The notes: a model not told the origin generated them from the sequence alone. DNA of 56,394 nt from an uncultured Clostridia bacterium (GCA_947630015.1 CANRFY010000012.1:1-56394); one strand, 5' to 3'. Shown: positions 42,498 through 50,972, numbered from the stretch's first letter. Program-made: numbers and translations.

Positions 42498-43557
42498 CGC
42501 ACCGCGCGGGGGAGGCAAAGGCGGAGCCTTTGCGAAACCAAGTTTTACTTATCATAAACTTTTATAAAAGTTAAAAAAGAGTTAAGAGTCTCTTTGCTGG
42601 CCGGCAAAGAGGTGCCTGCTCAAAGGATTTTCCTTTGCGATTCTATCATTGCCTTTCTGCAAACTTTAGAAAGTTTTTAAATTATGTTAAGGGCCTCTTT
42701 CTCGCAAGAAAGAGGCCCTTAACGATCCCGAAAGAGGCTCCCGTGTGGCGTCGATGTTATTCAATCGGCGGCAAAAAGCGTTTGGGGCGTAAACCGCGAT
42801 ATTATTTTGGCAAACAGCTTTGTTCCTCCGCGCGGCGGGTCGAGATCAATGCGTCAGCGTCGCAAACGGGATGAAGCTGACAGCGTCAGTTTCCGCTCGT
42901 GTCGTGCGAACAGCTCCGACTCACAATGAGATACGAGACGATTCGTGCCGGTTGGCGCGCAGTTTTGTGCATCCGTGAGTGTTTATGTCAGTGCGACCGC
43001 GATATCGTATTGGCAGAAGCGTCAGGACGGCGCAGCGAACGGGTCGATATTAAGGCGTCAGCGTCGTGGTTGATCGATTATGGTAGCATTAGATTATCCT
43101 CGCGCAGTGCGAACAAACGGAACGCACAAAGGGGAATGCCAGTTTTGTTTAGGTGGGTGTAGGCAAAGCAGGGCAACCGGCGATTGATTGCTTTTCGGCA
43201 AGGAAACGGGCGATGCGTTTCTTTTCTTGAGGGTGCGCGAGGGAGGTTCTTTTCTTTCTCAAAGAAAAGAAGCTCACCTCGTAAAAATAGGTGGCGTCGG
43301 AATGTTTACAGTTCGGTGAACGAAGCGCGTTAATCGAAGCAACCGCCCCGCGATGAGCTGTTCGCACCCAGCGAACGCGCGTTGTTCTTTTGGAGAGGGA
43401 GTATGGGGGAGGACCCTTTCTTTTGAAGAAAGGGTCCTCATCCCAGACCGCATCTTTGCAAGAAAGGGTCCTCATCCCAATTCAGCGCTTTACAATAAAA
43501 GAGAAATTTAGATATATTTGCAAAGATTTTATCGGGGCGCCGCCCCGCATATCACGC
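42498..43557. repeat. Convergent-junction repeat C (modular family, direct copy, longest)
   Basis: 1060 bases, no gene accepted. Contains the 5' module with stems at 42583-42612 and TTAAGGGCCTCTTTCT / complement (42687-42722), GGGGCGTAAACCGCGATATT, CTCCGCGCGGCGGGTCGAG, GCTCGTGTCGTGCGAACAG, GGCGCGCAGTTTTGTGCATC, then a private stretch with TTCTTTTCTTTCTC / complement, and the 3' module with CCCCGCGATGAGCTGTTCGC and the stem GGACCCTTTCTT / AAGAAAGGGTCC (43411-43437). A CGGGGCG/CGCCCCG stem (43533-43547) ends it beside the GH26 stop. Confidence 0.85.
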
Positions 43558-45456
43558 TTATGGCTGCGGTTTATACGCCGCGATGCCGCGGCGGAACGCC
43601 GCCGTCGTCTCCGGCGTCTCATCGAGCATATACGGGCGCGCCACGGTTTTATGCTCCGGATCGGCGCTGTCATAATCGCAGTGGTTCCACCACACCGCAA
43701 CCTTGATCTGCCCGTATCGCGGCATCGCCGCGAACATATCGTCTATCCACGCCGCCTTATCGCCGCCGATGCCGCTGCACGCAAATTCCGGTATCATCAG
43801 CGGACGGTCGTAGCGGATCGAATACGTCTTCACAAGCTCCGAATACAGCTCGTCGAACGTGTGCCAGCTCTCGCCCTTGTAATACGTGCCTGTGTTGTAC
43901 GCCGTCATGCCGACAACGTTCACATATTCGTCGCCCGGGTAGTAGCAAAGCTCGCTGTTCCATTTGTAATCGGGAAACGAACGCGAATTCGGATTGAACA
44001 CCCATATCGCGTTGTCGGCGCCCTCCGCCTTGAAAACGGAGAACACGTATCTGTAAAACGATATAAACAGCTCCGTGTCGCGGCACGTTTCGAGCGCGCA
44101 GTACGTACACCAGTCCGCGTTCATCTCGTTGCAGAGACGGAACAGGACGGGACGTCCGTAGCTCGCCACATCGGCTGCGTAATCGTGCAGGAATTGATCG
44201 TATTTGCCGTCGAGAACGTCGTATATCATCAGATCAGTATCCTGCGGATACGTCTGGAGCGTCAAAAGCGGCGTTTTGCCGGCGGGACACGTCGACGTCA
44301 ACAGCTCATACAGTCTGACGCCGAGTACGATCGGCTTTCCGTCGCCGCCGACGTTGAAGCCAGAATAAAAGACATATATCGGGAACTCGAAATCTATCGA
44401 TTCCTCGAGGCTGCGGACGGCCTGCGGATCGGTCATATACGGCGTGAAAACGCCCCACGTCAGGGACGCGGAATCCGAAAACAGCCGCTCGTAGAGCGCA
44501 GACGCTTCCGCGTCGAGCGCCGGCCCCGGGCGCGCGCCTAACTTCGTCGGCGTATGCGGCGAGGGATCGCCAAGCACCTCGAGGCTTTCCGCAACGGGGA
44601 TTATATCGCGTTCGAGATCGGCGGTGTCGTCGAATTTGAACATCATCGTTATGACGGAGCCGCCGCATTTGACATCATAGCAGGCGTATCTGTTTTTGTC
44701 GTTTTCGATCAGCGACAAGGGACGGCGCGTCCATATATTGCGAACGGCCGGAAATCCCGCGACGGTCAGCTCCCCGCTCTCGACGAGCGTCACCCCGCGC
44801 GATTCCTTCAAAAACGAGTTTGAATATGAAATGTATCCGTCGCCGCCGTCGCCGGTGATCTCGCGATAAACGCGGAGGCGGACGCCGCCGTAGCTGATCA
44901 CGGTCACGACCTCCGACATCGACGAATCGATCACGGCATCCCTCGGCACCGTCAGCGCATATCCGTCCGTGGCGTTGACGCAGCGCTTGACGGGATCAGG
45001 CTCCGGCGGTTCCGTTTCGGGCGGATCCGTTTCGGGCGGATCGGTCTCGGACGGATCGGTCTCAGGTGGGTCAGTTTCGGGCGGATCGGTCTCGGGCGGA
45101 TCAGTCTCGGGCGGATCGGTCTCAGGCGGATCGGTCTCAGGCGGATCGGTCTCCGGCGGATCAGTCTCGGGCGGGTCGGTTTCGGGCGGATCAGTCTCAG
45201 CCGGATCAGTCTCGGGCGGGTCAGTCTCAGGCGGATCGGTCTCAGGCGGATCGGTTTCTACAGGTTCCGTTATCGGATCGGTCGCGATATCACTGTAAAC
45301 GGACGCGTTCACGAGCGCGTCCGCTGTCGTTTCATCGTTTCCCCCTCGCTTTGCGCATCCCGCAAGCGCGATCGCTATCGCGGCTGCCGCCGCGATCACA
45401 GCCGCGGCCGTATTCGCGCGCGATCGCGGCGTTTTTCCGGCGCTTTGTCTATACAT
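43558..45456 (-). CDS. GH26-like lipoprotein with ETDPP-repeat linker
   Basis: 632 residues. The signal peptide ends in lipobox ALAGC (Cys 34). Seventeen near-perfect ETDPP units (about residues 63-150; DNA 45000-45255, 15-bp period) form a rigid, acidic linker away from the membrane. A beta-rich region of about 150 residues follows (GYALTVPRDAVIDSS, AGFPAVRNIW), then a TIM-barrel with GH26 character: RPVLFRLCNEMNADWCTY holds the likely acid/base Glu, VVGMTAYNTGTYY follows, and LMIPEFACSG the likely nucleophile. Beta-mannanase is the most common GH26 activity, but other mannan- or xylan-type activities exist, so the substrate is a guess. Monocistronic, perfect promoter at 45501-45529. Confidence 0.83.
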   Translation of the reverse strand: MYRQSAGKTPRSRANTAAAVIAAAAAIAIALAGCAKRGGNDETTADALVNASVYSDIATDPITEPVETDPPETDPPETDPPETDPAETDPPETDPPETDPPETDPPETDPPETDPPETDPPETDPPETDPPETDPSETDPPETDPPETEPPEPDPVKRCVNATDGYALTVPRDAVIDSSMSEVVTVISYGGVRLRVYREITGDGGDGYISYSNSFLKESRGVTLVESGELTVAGFPAVRNIWTRRPLSLIENDKNRYACYDVKCGGSVITMMFKFDDTADLERDIIPVAESLEVLGDPSPHTPTKLGARPGPALDAEASALYERLFSDSASLTWGVFTPYMTDPQAVRSLEESIDFEFPIYVFYSGFNVGGDGKPIVLGVRLYELLTSTCPAGKTPLLTLQTYPQDTDLMIYDVLDGKYDQFLHDYAADVASYGRPVLFRLCNEMNADWCTYCALETCRDTELFISFYRYVFSVFKAEGADNAIWVFNPNSRSFPDYKWNSELCYYPGDEYVNVVGMTAYNTGTYYKGESWHTFDELYSELVKTYSIRYDRPLMIPEFACSGIGGDKAAWIDDMFAAMPRYGQIKVAVWWNHCDYDSADPEHKTVARPYMLDETPETTAAFRRGIAAYKPQP

Positions 45457-45500
45457 AATCTATCATCCGTCTCTTAAATCGTAAATTTTATATCGCGTAT

Positions 45501-45529
45501 ATTATATACTATCTCACGCAATATGTCAA
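45501..45529 (-). promoter_or_regulatory. Promoter of the GH26-like gene
   Basis: TTGACA (45524-45529), 17-base spacer, TATAAT (45501-45506), perfect consensus on the minus strand. Confidence 0.88.
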
Positions 45530-45599
45530 ATAAACGGCCCGCCCGCGCTTTATATGTCGGAAAATAGTCTCATGCCGTGAAAAATCGCCCTTCTCCCAC

Positions 45600-45628
45600 T
45601 TGCGCGCGGCGCGCGAACGCTATATAAT
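45600..45628 (+). promoter_or_regulatory. Promoter of the PLP-protein gene
   Basis: TTGCGC (45600-45605), 17-base spacer made mostly of alternating GC, TATAAT (45623-45628), 44 bases before the ATG at 45673. Confidence 0.72.
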
Positions 45629-45672
45629 ATATCCGTCAGCTATCACAATTCGACAATAAAAGGACAAATCAA

Positions 45673-46905
45673 ATGACAGATCGCATAAATCTCGACGCGC
45701 TCGCAGTGAAGGCAGAATCAGCGCTCGCGCCCGTTTTCGCGCGCTTCGACGCCATATCGCAAAAGCGCACCGCAGACGTTATCGACGCGTTCCGGCGCGC
45801 CGGAATGTCGGAGGCGTGCCTGTACGGCACGAGCGGCTACGGTTATTCCGACAAGGGGCGCGATACGCTCGACGCCGTATATGCCGATGTGTTCGGCACC
45901 GAATCGGCGCTCGTCCGCCACGGATTCGCCAACGGCACCCACGCGATCGCGGTCGGACTGTACGGACTGCTCCGCCCCGGCGACACGATGCTGTCCGTCA
46001 CTGGCGCGCCATACGACACGCTTTCGCACGTCATCCACAGCCACGGCGGCGAGGGTTCGCTTGCCGATTACGGCGTCAAATATGAAGAGATCGAACTGCG
46101 TTCGGGCAGGATCGATTACGACGCGCTCTCCGAAAAGCTCGCCGGAGGCGAGTACAAGGTCGTCTACGCACAGCGCAGCCGAGGCTACGGCGACAGACGC
46201 GCGCTCACCGTCGGCGAGCTTGACGAGCTTGCCGACTTCGTCCACGCAAACAGCGGCGCTTATTTCGTCGTCGACAACTGCTACGGCGAATTCACCGACT
46301 ACACGGAGCCGCGCGCCGATCTTTTCATGGGTTCGCTGATCAAAAATCCGGGCGGCGGACTGGCTCGCTCCGGCGGCTACATCGCCGGCGCCGCTCGCGC
46401 CGTCGAGCTTGCGTCGTACAGATATACGACTCCCGGGGTCGGCTCCGAGGTCGGCGCGTCGCTCGGCGAGAGCCGCAATATGATACAGGGATTTTTCATG
46501 GCTCCGCACACCGTCGCGCAGGCAAAGAAAACAGCCGCGTTCGCCGCGTATCTGTTCGGCGCGCTCGGATTCGACGTTTCGCCGCGCTGGGACGAGGACC
46601 GCTCCGACATCATCGAGACGATCCGCCTCGGGAACGGCGACGCCATGTGCGCGTTCTGCCGCGGCATACAGTCCGGCTCCCCCATCGACGCGAACGTCAC
46701 CCCCGAGCCGTATGTGATGCCCGGTTATGACGACGCCGTCGTCATGGCCGCCGGCACGTTCGTGCAGGGCGCGTCGATCGAGCTGTCCGCCGACGGTCCG
46801 ATCCGTCCGCCCTACATCGTCTATCTTCAGGGCGGACTCACATATGAATCGGGACGCTACGGCGTCATGCGCGCGGCGCGCGCGCTGCTCGATTCACAGA
46901 TTTGA
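45673..46905 (+). CDS. Methionine gamma-lyase-family PLP protein (YnbB / aluminium-resistance type)
   Basis: 410 residues of the fold type I family often annotated as aluminium resistance protein or cystathionine beta-lyase-like. Marks: YGTSGYGYSDKGRDTLDAVY, FANGTHAIAVGLYGLLRPGD, YAQRSRGYGDRRALTVGE, VVDNCYGEFTDYTEP, and the PLP-lysine segment MGSLIKNPGGGLARSGGY. Cytoplasmic. The true reaction of this family is poorly defined; sulfur amino acid metabolism is suggested by similarity and by the cysteine desulfurase two genes downstream. ATG 45673 with AAAGGA upstream. The stop codon lies within the promoter of the next gene. Confidence 0.9.
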   Translation: MTDRINLDALAVKAESALAPVFARFDAISQKRTADVIDAFRRAGMSEACLYGTSGYGYSDKGRDTLDAVYADVFGTESALVRHGFANGTHAIAVGLYGLLRPGDTMLSVTGAPYDTLSHVIHSHGGEGSLADYGVKYEEIELRSGRIDYDALSEKLAGGEYKVVYAQRSRGYGDRRALTVGELDELADFVHANSGAYFVVDNCYGEFTDYTEPRADLFMGSLIKNPGGGLARSGGYIAGAARAVELASYRYTTPGVGSEVGASLGESRNMIQGFFMAPHTVAQAKKTAAFAAYLFGALGFDVSPRWDEDRSDIIETIRLGNGDAMCAFCRGIQSGSPIDANVTPEPYVMPGYDDAVVMAAGTFVQGASIELSADGPIRPPYIVYLQGGLTYESGRYGVMRAARALLDSQI

Positions 46906-46930
46906 CAATCGCGCGCGATTGTTGTATAAT
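46902..46930 (+). promoter_or_regulatory. Promoter with an 18-bp palindrome in its spacer
   Basis: TTGACA (46902-46907), 17-base spacer, TATAAT (46925-46930). The perfect palindrome ACAATCGCGCGCGATTGT (46905-46922) fills the spacer, a classic repressor position. The -35 box overlaps the stop codon of the PLP-protein gene. Confidence 0.82.
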
Positions 46931-46968
46931 ATAAAGTGATATTTTTCGCAAGAAAGGACGACGCGGCC

Positions 46969-47502
46969 ATGAAAAAAGCTGCATTCATACTCGCCGTATT
47001 TATACTGTCCCTGTCGCTTTTCGCCTGCACGCCGAACGATCCCACGATCCCCGCCGGAATGATGCGCGTCACGAACGACGTCATCAATTTCAATCTCTAC
47101 GTTCCCGAGGGATGGACGGAATCGATCTCGACGGGCGCAGTCGGCGCTTACTGCTCGAACGAGGACCCCACAAACGCCACCGTGATGGCGTGGAACGTCG
47201 ATCAATCGACGACGCTCGACGGCTGGTGGGAGAGCTATAAAAGCGAGATCGAGCTTGTATTCGACGAGGTGACGCTGACCTCGCAGGAATCGACGACAGT
47301 TCGCACCGCCTCCGGCGGCAGCGTCGCCGCGATGAAGTACGCGTATACGGCCAAGCTCGGCAGCAACGAGTACAATTATGTTCAGTGCGCCTCGCTGCAT
47401 TGGGGGATGATCTACATCATCACGATCACGACGACGCCCGCGCATTACGAGGAGCATACCGAGGACATCGCCAACATACTCCAATATTTTGAGTTCCATT
47501 GA
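46969..47502 (+). CDS. Small putative lipoprotein
   Basis: About 177 residues from ATG 46969. The signal peptide MKKAAFILAVFILSLSLFAC ends in a lipobox (Cys 20). The mature part resembles PsbP/DUF1795-like secreted proteins: INFNLYVPEGWTESIS, a central strand region with GSVAAMKYAYTAKLG, and a final helix HTEDIANILQYFEF; these small alpha-beta proteins are common in Clostridia but of unknown function. Co-transcribed with the cysteine desulfurase that begins one base after its stop codon. The strong promoter with a palindrome suggests regulated expression. I cannot assign a role. Confidence 0.82.
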   Translation: MKKAAFILAVFILSLSLFACTPNDPTIPAGMMRVTNDVINFNLYVPEGWTESISTGAVGAYCSNEDPTNATVMAWNVDQSTTLDGWWESYKSEIELVFDEVTLTSQESTTVRTASGGSVAAMKYAYTAKLGSNEYNYVQCASLHWGMIYIITITTTPAHYEEHTEDIANILQYFEFH

Positions 47503-47503
47503 T

Positions 47504-48664
47504 ATGATCTATCTCGACAACGCCGCGACGACAAAGCCGTGCCGCGAGGCCGTCGACGCCGTCGCGGACGCGCTCTGCGAGCATTGGGGCAATCCGTCCT
47601 CGTCGCACCGCGCGGGGCTTGACGCGTCCAAGCTCGTCGAATCGGCGCGCGCCGCCGTTCTGTCGTCGCTCGGCGTGCGCGGCGCGCCGCGCGCCGACGG
47701 CGACGCCGTCGTTTTCTGCGGGAGCGGCACCGAGGCGAACAATCTCGCCATACTCGGCGTATGCAGATCGAAATCGCGCCGCGGGCGCGTCATCATAACC
47801 GAGGGCGAACACGCCTCTGTCGAAAACGCGGCCTCGGAGGCCGCGCGCGAGGACTTCGACGTCGTGCGCATCCCGACGCGCGGAGGCGTTATTGACGCGG
47901 ACGCGCTCGCGTCCGCCGCAACGCCGGACACGGTGCTTGTGAGCGTCATGCTCGTCAACAGCGAAACGGGCGCGCTCTACGACGCCGCCGGCGCGTTCCG
48001 CGCCGTGCGCGCCGCCGCGCCGAACGCGATATGCCACATCGACGCCGTTCAGGCGTACATGAAAACGCCGTTTTCCGTCGGCGCGCTCGGCGCAGATTTA
48101 TGCACCGTCAGCGCGCATAAGATTCACGGACCGAAGGGGATCGCGGCGCTTTATGTGAGCCGTTCGGTGCTTCGCTCGCGTTCGATTTCGCCCGTCATAT
48201 TCGGCGGCGGGCAGGAATACGCGCTCCGCTCAGGCACCGTCAACGTGCCGGCCGTGGCCGGATTCGCCGCCGCGATCGCCCGCGCGTCGTCAACGCGGGA
48301 CGCGGACGCGTCCCATATGCGCGCTCTGCGCGAATATTTGATTCATGCGCTGCCCGAGATCGGCGCGCGTCCGAATCTGCCGCCGAACGCGGCGCCTCAC
48401 ATCCTCTCCGTCACGGTCCCCGACATCAAAAGCGAAACGATTTTGAATTATCTTTCGTCGCGCGGAATTTGCCTGTCGAGCGGCTCCGCCTGTTCGACGC
48501 ATTCGCGCACCGTCAGTCGCGCGCTGCTCGCGTTCGGGCTGACAGAGCGCGAGGCCGATTCGACCGTGCGCGTCAGTCTGTCGCGATCCACGACAGAGGA
48601 TGAATGCCGCGCGCTCCTCGACGCTCTCGCGGACGCCGTCCGGACGCTCGCCAGGATGAAGTGA
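47504..48664 (+). CDS. Cysteine desulfurase (NifS/IscS-like)
   Basis: PLP enzyme that takes sulfur from cysteine for Fe-S clusters, thio-tRNA or cofactors. About 386 residues. Marks: MIYLDNAATTKPC at the N-terminus, FCGSGTEANNLAILG, VSVMLVNSETGA, CHIDAVQAYMKTPF, the PLP-lysine TVSAHKIHGPKGIAALYV, QEYALRSGTVNVPA, and the catalytic Cys loop LSSGSACSTHSR. Start ATG 47504, two bases after the lipoprotein stop, with only a weak binding site, so it is probably coupled to it. No iscU or thiI lies nearby in the window. Pairing with a lipoprotein is unusual for an Fe-S gene. Confidence 0.95.
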   Translation: MIYLDNAATTKPCREAVDAVADALCEHWGNPSSSHRAGLDASKLVESARAAVLSSLGVRGAPRADGDAVVFCGSGTEANNLAILGVCRSKSRRGRVIITEGEHASVENAASEAAREDFDVVRIPTRGGVIDADALASAATPDTVLVSVMLVNSETGALYDAAGAFRAVRAAAPNAICHIDAVQAYMKTPFSVGALGADLCTVSAHKIHGPKGIAALYVSRSVLRSRSISPVIFGGGQEYALRSGTVNVPAVAGFAAAIARASSTRDADASHMRALREYLIHALPEIGARPNLPPNAAPHILSVTVPDIKSETILNYLSSRGICLSSGSACSTHSRTVSRALLAFGLTEREADSTVRVSLSRSTTEDECRALLDALADAVRTLARMK

Positions 48665-49589
48665 TCGCTTCGGGGCAAGGCCCCGAGGCCCCGCGCACTA
48701 AGGTTGAGCATTCGTGATTCTCCACATTCCTCATCTATAACTTTTGCAAAGTTAAAAAAGAGTTAAGGGTCTCTTTGCTGGCCGGCAAAGAGACCCTTAA
48801 CAATCCCAGAAAACGGCGTGCCGGTGGCGTCAATCCCGCTCCAGTCGGCGGAAAGAATTGCTTGGGGCGTAAACCGCGATATTGTTTAGGCAAGCGTTTT
48901 CGTACCTCCGCGCGGCGGGTCGAGAGCGAGGCGTCAATGTCGCAAACGGAATGAGGCTGGTATCGTCAGATTTCGCTCGTGTCGTGCGAACAAATGGGAT
49001 TCACAACGAGATACAAGACGGCTCGCACCGGTTGGCGCGCAGTTTTGTGCATCCGTGAGGGTTTATTTCAGTGCGAACGCGATTTTATTTATTGCTAACA
49101 GCTCCCACGCGGACTTATCGACTGCGCCGTCTGGAATGTCGCGATCGATCGAACGCTGGCAGCGACGGATATCGCACGCGCGTTGTGCGCGCAGATGAGG
49201 CTGGAAAGCCTACGGCACAGGGGCGTATGTGCGTCGATAGAGGGAGCGCCCCGCGATGAGTTGTTCGCACACAGCGAACGCGCGTTGTTCTTTTGGAGAG
49301 GGGGTTCGGGGGAGGACCCTTTCTTTTGAAGAAAGGGTCCTCATCCCTAACAGCATCTTTGCAAGAAAAGGGTCCTCATCCCCAACCGCATCTTTGCAAG
49401 AAAAATTCTCATCCCTAACCGCATCTTTGCAAGAAAGAGTCCTCATCCCAGACCGTCTTTTGCGTAAAAAGAAAATGAAGATAAACCAACGCCTTTTCAA
49501 ACTTATATCAAAATAAGTTCAAATCGCACATCAAAAGGGAGGCGGCAAGCCGCCTCCCTTTTAAATTATTCTCCGATCGCGTCGGAAGA
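48665..49589. repeat. Convergent-junction repeat D (modular family, direct copy with tandem tail)
   Basis: 925 bases, no gene accepted. Modules: TATAACTTTTGCAAAGTTAA, the stem TTAAGGGTCTCTTTGC / complement (48763-48800), AATCCCAGAAAACGGCGTGC, GGGGCGTAAACCGCGATATT, CTCCGCGCGGCGGGTCGAG, GGCGCGCAGTTTTGTGCATC, GCTAACAGCTCCCACGCGGA, GCTGGAAAGCCTACGGCACA, and GTTGTTCTTTTGGAGAGGGG with the stem at 49314-49340. The end is a tandem tail of about four units of 35-38 bases, each CTCATCCCTAACCGCATC then TTTGCAAGAAA (49335-49455). Confidence 0.85.
49533..49562. terminator. Terminator of the LamG-like lipoprotein gene
   Basis: AAAAGGGAGGCGGC / GCCGCCTCCCTTTT, a perfect stem with U-tract in both directions, 27 bases from the stop codon at 49590. 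Confidence 0.92.
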
Positions 49590-50972
49590 TCAATACGTGT
49601 GGAACTGAACGAGGTTATCGTCGAGGTACAGGATCGCGCCGGTGGAGATCAGCTCAACACGGATGTGCTGCCATGTCTGATCAATGATACCGGCTGCAAC
49701 GCCTGTCTGATCAGGAGTCTTGTTGCCGCCGATGATCGTCTGGAATCCGCACTGCTTCGACCAGCCGCCGAGGTTGTAGCAGAGGTAATCAGCCAGATGG
49801 CCGTTTGAATCTACCGTATCCTTGACGTCCCATACGCACGGGAACGCCTCGCCGCCGCTCACGACATAACCGTCATAAGTGAACGTGTACGTACTCTTGC
49901 CGTCGCCGATATTGCCATCGAACAGAACTGTCGGTCCGTTGCCGCACGATGCCGGAATATGAAGCACGTGGTTGCCGCCCTCGATCTCGATTATCTCGAT
50001 ATCTGCGGGATTGATCGTCCAGTTGCCTCCGTTGCGGATACCGAACGTAGCGTTTGTGAGGAAGTCGCAGTCGCCCTCGAAGTCTTCCTCGAAGAGGACC
50101 TCGCCGGTTTTCGAGTCGACGATCTTGACGTTGTCGAAATAAACGTCCGTCGACCATACGCTGAAGCCGAATTTGCCCGCGTATACGTGTTCTTCAAGAG
50201 CCTCTCCGACGTTGAAATAATTCTCGCTGTTGATATAAACCTCTGCGCCGTCAAGGTCGACCGTCACGGACATCGGGAACATTTCGTCAGCCTTAACGCC
50301 GATCGGGATCGTGTTCAGCTCCTTATCGGTGCCGTTTTCGATCTGGTGAAGCGAAACTGTCGTTTCGGTAGCCGTCGCGTAGTAGAGGTTGTTTTCGTCC
50401 TTGACGCAGAAGTAGAGACGAGCTTCGCCGCCGGCAGCAAGTTTTACCTTTGCGGTGACAGTGTACTTACCTGTCCATTTGTTGTTGCCTACCGTGAGGA
50501 CGGAATCGCCGGAACCCTTGTATGTAAGGGCATGGTTATCGCCGTCTTCTGCGATCTGCCAGTCGGCGACAGCGCCGCCGAATGTGGTGAACATTCCGTC
50601 GGGCAGAGCCTTGCCGTCTTCAAAGTCGTATCTGAATACTTCGTCCAACGTACCCATACGGACGCGGAAATCGTCGAACAGAACGCCCGCCGTGCCGGAT
50701 ATTCCGACCTTGCCGGAATATTGAGCGTCGTCGTTGGGCATATAGTCCTCGAAGAATTCGCGCGGGAATCCGTACTCGTTCGTTTCTACGGGCGCTTCCG
50801 TGTCGGGAGCTTCCGTACCTGCGGAAGCCTGCGTGCCGCCGGGCTCGTTTGCATCGCCTGTTCCGCCGCCTGCGGGAGGAGGAGTGCTGCCTTCGCCGGA
50901 GCAGGATGTGGCTGCTACCGACATAAGGATGAATGTCATCGCCAGAAGCAGCGCGAGTAGTTTCTTTTTCAT
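49590..50972 (-). CDS. Lipoprotein with two LamG/DUF1080-like domains
   Basis: About 460 residues. Signal peptide MKKKLLALLLAMTFILMSVA then lipobox ATSC (Cys 24), followed by a Gly/Pro/Thr/Glu-rich linker. Two beta-sandwich modules follow: about 95-265 (YDFEDGKALPDGMFTTFGG to YFDNVKIVDSK) and about 266-460 (TGEVLFEEDFEGDCDF to LVQFHTY). The second shares the pattern TGEVL(F/Y)xEDF and NxGGW with the domain inserted in the GH51 enzyme of this window. No catalytic residues recognised, so probably a sugar-binding or cell-surface capture lipoprotein. I start at ATG 50972; an ATG 42 bases earlier would hide the signal peptide. Its codon and base composition is more AT-rich than its neighbours, consistent with high expression. 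Confidence 0.82.
   Translation of the reverse strand: MKKKLLALLLAMTFILMSVAATSCSGEGSTPPPAGGGTGDANEPGGTQASAGTEAPDTEAPVETNEYGFPREFFEDYMPNDDAQYSGKVGISGTAGVLFDDFRVRMGTLDEVFRYDFEDGKALPDGMFTTFGGAVADWQIAEDGDNHALTYKGSGDSVLTVGNNKWTGKYTVTAKVKLAAGGEARLYFCVKDENNLYYATATETTVSLHQIENGTDKELNTIPIGVKADEMFPMSVTVDLDGAEVYINSENYFNVGEALEEHVYAGKFGFSVWSTDVYFDNVKIVDSKTGEVLFEEDFEGDCDFLTNATFGIRNGGNWTINPADIEIIEIEGGNHVLHIPASCGNGPTVLFDGNIGDGKSTYTFTYDGYVVSGGEAFPCVWDVKDTVDSNGHLADYLCYNLGGWSKQCGFQTIIGGNKTPDQTGVAAGIIDQTWQHIRVELISTGAILYLDDNLVQFHTY

Noticed and set aside
42899..43475. Several short frames (60-120 codons) inside repeat C, and others in repeats A, B and D
   Set aside because: No ribosome binding sites, no shared coding character apart from the A/B frame reported as a finding, and frequent disruption between copies. 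Annotated as repeats instead.
44969..45298. Plus-strand frame of GGSVS repeats, and an Arg/Ala/Asp repeat frame in another phase
   Set aside because: Antisense readings of the ETDPP linker of the GH26-like lipoprotein.
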